Of a stretch of 26,199 bases of DNA, positions 21,501 through 26,199 are shown piece after piece. How positions within the stretch are numbered: the stretch's first letter is position 1; each line of letters begins with the position of its first letter. Below the pieces are notes generated by a model. It worked only from the letters and a program-made list of their open reading frames with translations. It made no database searches and was not told where the DNA came from. This stretch comes from Acanthaster planci (lineage: Eukaryota; Echinodermata; Asteroidea; Valvatida; Acanthasteridae). Where the stretch lies: positions 47,426 through 73,624 of the forward strand of contig NW_019091617.1 in assembly GCF_001949145.1 (NCBI RefSeq), read 5' to 3'. The position numbers and the translations under genes are program-made.

Positions 21501-23399
21501 TGTGCACTGTATAGCACAGCAAAGAATGATATCAAAAATTCGAATCCTTAGTGCGCCACTGCCTGTATGCATTTGAGATATGGAAGAAGGGAAACCGTCG
21601 AAAGAATCAATAAAAATTTTACTCATAAGCCTACTATTTCGGTCGTGAAGCTACGTTTGGTTTGTTCACGCTTTGCATGATTGCGTAGGCCTACCGTCGA
21701 TTCCCAGCGGACTGAGCTCTCACATAACCTTTAGCAGCATCAAAAGCTATCATGTAATAACGAGACGTCTTCCAGTTTTAGTGACATGCATTGAAACCCT
21801 TCAGACAGTCTCAACAATTATGTCATGTTTCCGCCCCCACATTAAATCCCATGCGCTAGTGTACATGTACGTATTCAACACTAGTCTCTTTTCATGCGCG
21901 AATTGGTACCACCACAGAAAAAAACCTAGGCTAGTAAATAAAAAACTACGCCAGCTTCCGAGAGTTCATACACCTCCGCAGAATTATATAATTTTATTTT
22001 AAAAAATCCCTATTTGTAGCCACCACTCTTTTTTCTGTATTGGTTTACTATTCACAACACAACACCTGCCTTACTTACATTCATAATTATGATGTATGCA
22101 AATAAAGTAAATATGCAGGTTGTAATCGATAAAGGAATATTGATGACATCCAGGACTACGTTACTGCGTATAGACGTACATGTACACCTGAACCTTCGAT
22201 CAGGATTGCACTGGCACGGCATGGTACATGTAACTGTTATATTTGATTGTATTGTCACGGCGCATGTAGGCTGTGTTATTGCTGCGTGGTATAACGACCG
22301 TATAGCCTACATATTTCCTACTGCTGAAAATGGGGGGGGGGATACCCTTACTGGTCAGCATTTAGTATCAATAATTTGAGCTTGAAATGTGAAGGTGATA
22401 TCACAGCTGCACAGTCTGTCGTGTACGTGAATATTGTTTTACGCTTCCAAAATCAGGATAATAATCATCTCGGTATGATCTCTGCGTAGGCATATGCAGT
22501 TAAAATTGACCGATGTGTCTGCACTACATGCACATATGCACACACTTTCCTTCAGTTCCCGGATTACCCAATTATCATATTGCTGATTGAGTTTGAAATT
22601 GATATGTCTACATATAGTGTCCATTACGGCTTATTTGTGCTGGCATAAGTGGTTCATGGTAATCATGCAAACGGTTTCACACTGCATGAAGCTAATATTG
22701 TTTTTTTTTTGGCAAGGAGGTCAAGGATTATTTTGCTTACAATTCCACAATTTACATGTAGCAAGTTGTTATTTTACAACAGAAGTGGTATTGAGGAATC
22801 TTAGCGCACGTTCCCTTTGAATCCCAGTGTTATTTTGCATAATAATTTACTCGCGTCATGACCGCTTTGGCGTTTGCAGGGGAAAGGCAAGGGGCGCACT
22901 ACTCAATCCCTATCTGGAAAAAAACGAAAAACAAATCAAGGAAAAGGTAGAGCAAAAGAAATGAAAAAAAAATTGAAAAGGTTGACAATAATCAATTTGC
23001 ACAAAAGAATAATTTGCTCTTACCTACAGTTACTGGTTCATCATTTCATGACTAGTGAGTAGTTTGCCCCTGGGTACCCCCCTGGACCCCCCCCCGGAAA
23101 ATCCTTGTGACGCACATGACCTTGGCGCATAGAAGCCGAAGGGGAAAAGAAGCGACAAAGCGGGCCGGGCATGCAGGTCACAAAAGAACCACTCCGTGTT
23201 CGTCAACTCTATTCCCTTTAGGCTTTAGCCATAATGGCAACATGACAGTATTTTCACGTTTGAACATAGTAATTATGCAAATAACTAATCGCAAGCATAT
23301 TTATTTACATGACATTTGGCTGGTATGGGCTGTGTTTGCTATAAAGATTTGAACTCCAAACGCTCACTCTAATAGCACTGTGCATGTGAACTACTGCAG
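15504..23399. other. Long intergenic stretch, no supported gene
   Basis: Nearly 8 kb without an exon I can defend. All open frames are below about 110 codons, lack family motifs and mostly lie over frames on the other strand. Homopolymer runs occur near 15999-16008 (C), 18818-18828 (G) and 22331-22340 (G). Confidence 0.4.
23067..23095 (-). other. G-rich tract with quadruplex potential
   Basis: On the minus strand there are runs of nine, six and four G separated by four-base loops (TCCA and TACC). The nine-G run can supply two tetrad columns, so a four-column quadruplex is possible. Confidence 0.45.
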
Positions 23400-23566
23400 G
23401 CTGCGTCCTTGGTCACGGTAATCGGAATAGGTTGTATGCTGTAGATTCCCTTCCACCCCACGAAGAGCTAAACCGAATTCTTTTGTTGTTACCAATACGA
23501 AAACTCCCTTAATTCTGTCAAAATACGCAAGTACCGCATGTATTTGTTCGTGCCCGGTCAAAAGTT
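23400..23566 (+). repeat. Diverged dispersed repeat, copy 2
   Basis: This is the second copy of the segment at 15342-15503, in the same orientation and 8 kb away, with the same terminal blocks GCTGCGTCCTTG and CGGTCAAAAGTT. On the minus strand this copy lies inside a 90-codon open frame containing GVFVLVTTKEFG. Copy 1 has a partly similar GGFVLLEF, which hints at a coding origin. Confidence 0.6.
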
Positions 23567-24666
23567 TTGAGGCGAGGCTTGACTCAGTCACAGGGTACGC
23601 AAGTGCTGCCAGTGTGTGCCTGCTGTGTGCGTAAAACGCCTTTCGATCTTGTGTACGGTTCACTTCACAGTGACTACAGCGGTAGCCAATGCTTGCACAT
23701 TAAAAAGCGAACAAGCAGTCTCAGAATCGGTTGTGCTGTGTTGTTTTTTAGTTTATGATGTCAAAGTTCACGGAGGGTTAAAGTTCGAAAGGACAGCCAT
23801 GAGGGGGCAGCTTTCTGGAGTGGGCTTTGCTACCTATGATGAGTTCAAGCCTTAGGGGCTGTCACTGCGCCTGAAATAAAAACAAAAACAAATAAAACAA
23901 TGGAGGCTTCGTCACTTGCTTGGGTGTAAAGCTTGGGGTCCGAAGTCCAGATTTAATGCATACTATTATTTCGTCAGCGATTTGGTCATGGCAAGTTGAA
24001 ATTTAACATTTTAACCAAGGCAGGCACAGCGAGTCTTTCTTTCTTAGTGTTATATCGTTGCAAGGAAGTATACGAAACTTGCCATTTGTAAAAATCGTTT
24101 CACAATTTCCCTCGAGGATGCCAGTGCTTTCTTACATCCTCTGTTAATCGAGCAAGGCCATGGCATCTCCGTTACATTATATCGACAGAGTATTCTTGCG
24201 ACATATGCCAGTTATAAACCGTCACTAGCGAGTAGAAACTGTAACCAGAATTGTTCGTTTCTTTACTTATAAATGTAATTCCACCACCGTTATACATTTA
24301 CATACATTCCAGAATTGGCACTTTACAACCTGAGAACAATAAAAACTGAAATCGGAAAATATTTTTTTATCCCTTCACCCTCGACCCTCTTGAGAGCAAA
24401 GAGCATTTCGGGTTTACCTTATGACCATAATCTGTATATAATGGTAATTACGGTATGTGAAGACGTGAATAATTCAAAAAAGTCGCCAGAAGTTAAAGTT
24501 TCAATTTAAGTTCTTGTTTTAAGATTTTAATGAGTGAATTTCCGAATGGAACAAAATTATCCACATTTTTAAAATTCCAATCTGAATTTGAAAAAGAAAA
24601 ATCATGAGACATGTGCTGCTCTGGCTGTGACTCCAACACGAGATTCCACTTGACTAATTATTACTG
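23567..24666. other. Intergenic sequence downstream of the GT92 gene
   Basis: AT-rich, with no exon, repeat with defined ends or RNA gene recognised. Confidence 0.4.
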
Positions 24667-24672
24667 TTTATT
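24667..24672 (-). terminator. Poly(A) signal AATAAA of the GT92 gene
   Basis: AATAAA on the minus strand lies about 195 bases downstream of the GT92 stop codon. It is followed by a GT-containing stretch, consistent with a short 3' UTR. Confidence 0.5.
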
Positions 24673-24867
24673 TAATTTCGCTGACATCTCTGGTTCTATT
24701 GGCAATAACGGTAAATACGGATGAAAAGCGTGGAAACCTTGAATAATTCTTGGGAAAAAAAATCGATTTTCTGTGCAGTACTGGTAAAGGCATCGTAATA
24801 TAGTTCCACATCTCTGGGTGGTAAAATGCAATGACCACAAACTATTTATATTTCCAACATCCTCGCT

Positions 24868-26179
24868 CTATTGGCAACATCCCATTTCGCACCCCTTAAG
24901 ACACCGCATTAGAGCCGTTACAGCCCTCTCCATGCCCCTATCCTCTGTCGTCATGCCCAAGATTTTGGGCGTGTCCTCGCCCCAATCTTGCAATCGAGCT
25001 CCCCAGAAGTGGCTCATCCTAATCCATTGGTCACTTGGGGAGTGGTAAATGTAGCCTCTTTTCAAGGCGTTGTGGTGAACGTTGGCTGCCTGGATTGCCT
25101 TGAGCTGATAGATTGGTTTGACCAAGGCGTTTCCTCGCTTAATGGTCCTTCGCCACAACCTGTCAATTAGCAATGGATGCTCGCTGTCATTCAGCNGGTT
25201 TACCGAGGTACAGGTAATTCTGCATGGAGATTTCACCGACGCTTGGTTTCGAACGGGCGATCTCCTGCACGGCACGGACCAGAAATCCTGATTCGCGGTC
25301 ATTGGGACAGAACGGGTACTCGTCGATATCGATAGCCGTCTGCCATGCATATTCATTGCCAAATTGGTTGATACAATTCTGGTAGGCGGAGACCTGTGTG
25401 CCCGCTATAGTGTACTTCGGTCTTGCCCTATGGCTCCAATCCACGTATGTTACATAGCCGTTCTCTATGAAACACTTGAGTTGTTCTTTCTGGGATTCAT
25501 TCCTAAATAAGTAAGCATCGTAGACGTAAACATGCTCAACCCCAGCGTAGCTTAAGTACTGAAGCCATTGCATCATTTCGCGTGTTGTTAACTTAGCAAG
25601 ATCATAAGCATATATCCGGACCAGTAAAACAGCAGTCAAGAAGTACTTGGGTCCAGTGGTGTCGTGTCTACCCGCTGGCCTATCAGAATTTGATTTGACT
25701 CCAGTACGTCCACTACACCAAGCAGGATATCTCTGTGTCCTTGGATCCATTTGAGGCCAACGCCCATTAATAACTTCCTTTGGATTCATTTTATTTTCAT
25801 TGATTCCCTTTGCTGTCATGCCTGTGATATTTATTTTCCTGTCACTAAGGCTTGGTGGGTTTTCGGGACCACATATTCCCTGCTTGCATTTCTTCCCTCG
25901 AATGCTGCTGCTTGCATCCTGGGCCGAGTTTGGGTGCACTGCGGCAGGAACTTCTGAATCGTGTTGGTTCCCGCTCCAAAATAATCGACGAAGACCATCT
26001 GGATCACCGACGGCTACTATGCCCCGGTTGACAGCCAAGCACATCCAAGTGACATGTAAGATCCCAAGAACGGCGAGCACCGGCAGTAGGAACCTGCAGC
26101 GAGCCCGTGAGAACCTTTTTCGGGAGGTGAAATACTGCAACACACGCAGAACAAATCTCAGTCCTTGACCCAACTCCAT
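24868..26179 (-). CDS. Glycosyltransferase family 92 protein, single exon, frame broken by one N
   Basis: A type II membrane glycosyltransferase of family GT92 (DUF23), the family of C. elegans GALT-1, which adds galactose to core fucose in the Golgi. From the ATG at 26179 the protein has a short basic cytosolic tail (RKRFSRARCR), one membrane helix at about residues 30-50, a variable stem to about 175, then the catalytic domain. Landmarks are VRIYAYDL, the metal-binding AIDIDEYPF (D284, D286, E287), NALVKPIY, VHHN (H368, H369) and FWGARLQDWGED near 391-402. N227 (NES) and N117 (NIT) are potential glycosylation sites. The frame shifts at the ambiguous base 25196; omitting it reads LGK-P-LNDSEHP and gives 436 residues, a normal family length. 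No in-frame stop lies between the ATG and the window edge, so an upstream exon is possible. The donor and acceptor sugars are unknown. Confidence 0.92.
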
Positions 26180-26199
26180 GACAGTTGTATAAAACACAC

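Noticed and set aside
21497-21520. Seven-base inverted repeat GCTGTGC / GCACAGC
   Set aside because: Too short to distinguish from chance in 26 kb.
22874-23062. Lysine-rich plus-strand frame (GKGKGRTTQ...)
   Set aside because: An A-rich low-complexity stretch explains the lysines; no splice sites, start context or similarity.
24988-26168. Plus-strand frames over the GT92 gene (for example 25800-26168)
   Set aside because: These are antisense shadows of a clearly conserved coding region.

Overview
The window reads as animal genomic DNA. Genes are split into short exons with GT..AG splice sites and long AT-rich introns, and there is a tRNA-derived SINE, TIR-bounded DNA elements and a degenerate minisatellite. 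The protein families (SEL1L3-like, GT92) and the abundant ACATGT and TAGGCCTA motifs suggest a marine invertebrate deuterostome, most likely an echinoderm. The species is inference, not seen directly. There is no prokaryotic, viral or CRISPR content.

Positions 1-9034, minus strand: the 5' part of a SEL1L3-like gene. Six exons (9034-8957, 6937-6385, 5255-5129, 3931-3807, 2110-1995, 1681-1496) chain with fully compatible intron phases (0,1,2,1,0) and encode 395 residues. These are a signal peptide, an N-terminal ectodomain and a concanavalin A/LamG-like segment. A seventh exon near 760-676 is likely. The Sel1 repeats and the C-terminal membrane anchor should lie beyond position 1. The introns carry a SINE (1-281), a 652-bp hAT-like non-autonomous transposon (2625-3276), a CAAGTCAA minisatellite (3290-3577), a short TIR element (8286-8504) and many ACATGT palindromes.

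Positions 9035-24867: about 15.8 kb with no convincing gene. It holds a CpG-rich patch with a 58-codon ORF (10431-10607), a possible orphan acidic terminal exon (13904-14111), two diverged copies of a dispersed repeat (15342-15503 and 23400-23566), microsatellites, small hairpins and a G-rich tract.

Positions 24868-26179, minus strand: an intronless glycosyltransferase family 92 gene. It encodes a 436-residue type II Golgi-like membrane enzyme. One ambiguous base (N at 25196) breaks the frame; without it the reading frame is continuous, so this is almost certainly a sequence error and not a pseudogene. A poly(A) signal lies about 200 bases downstream of the stop.

Both genes are transcribed leftwards: the 3' end of the GT92 gene faces the promoter of the SEL1L3-like gene across the long spacer. 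One likely acts on glycans in the Golgi and the other is a secretory-pathway membrane protein, but nothing in the sequence links them functionally. I did not find a convincing new multi-gene system. The most unusual signals are the sharp confinement of ACATGT palindromes to the SEL1L3-like gene region and the set of uncharacterised repeats.
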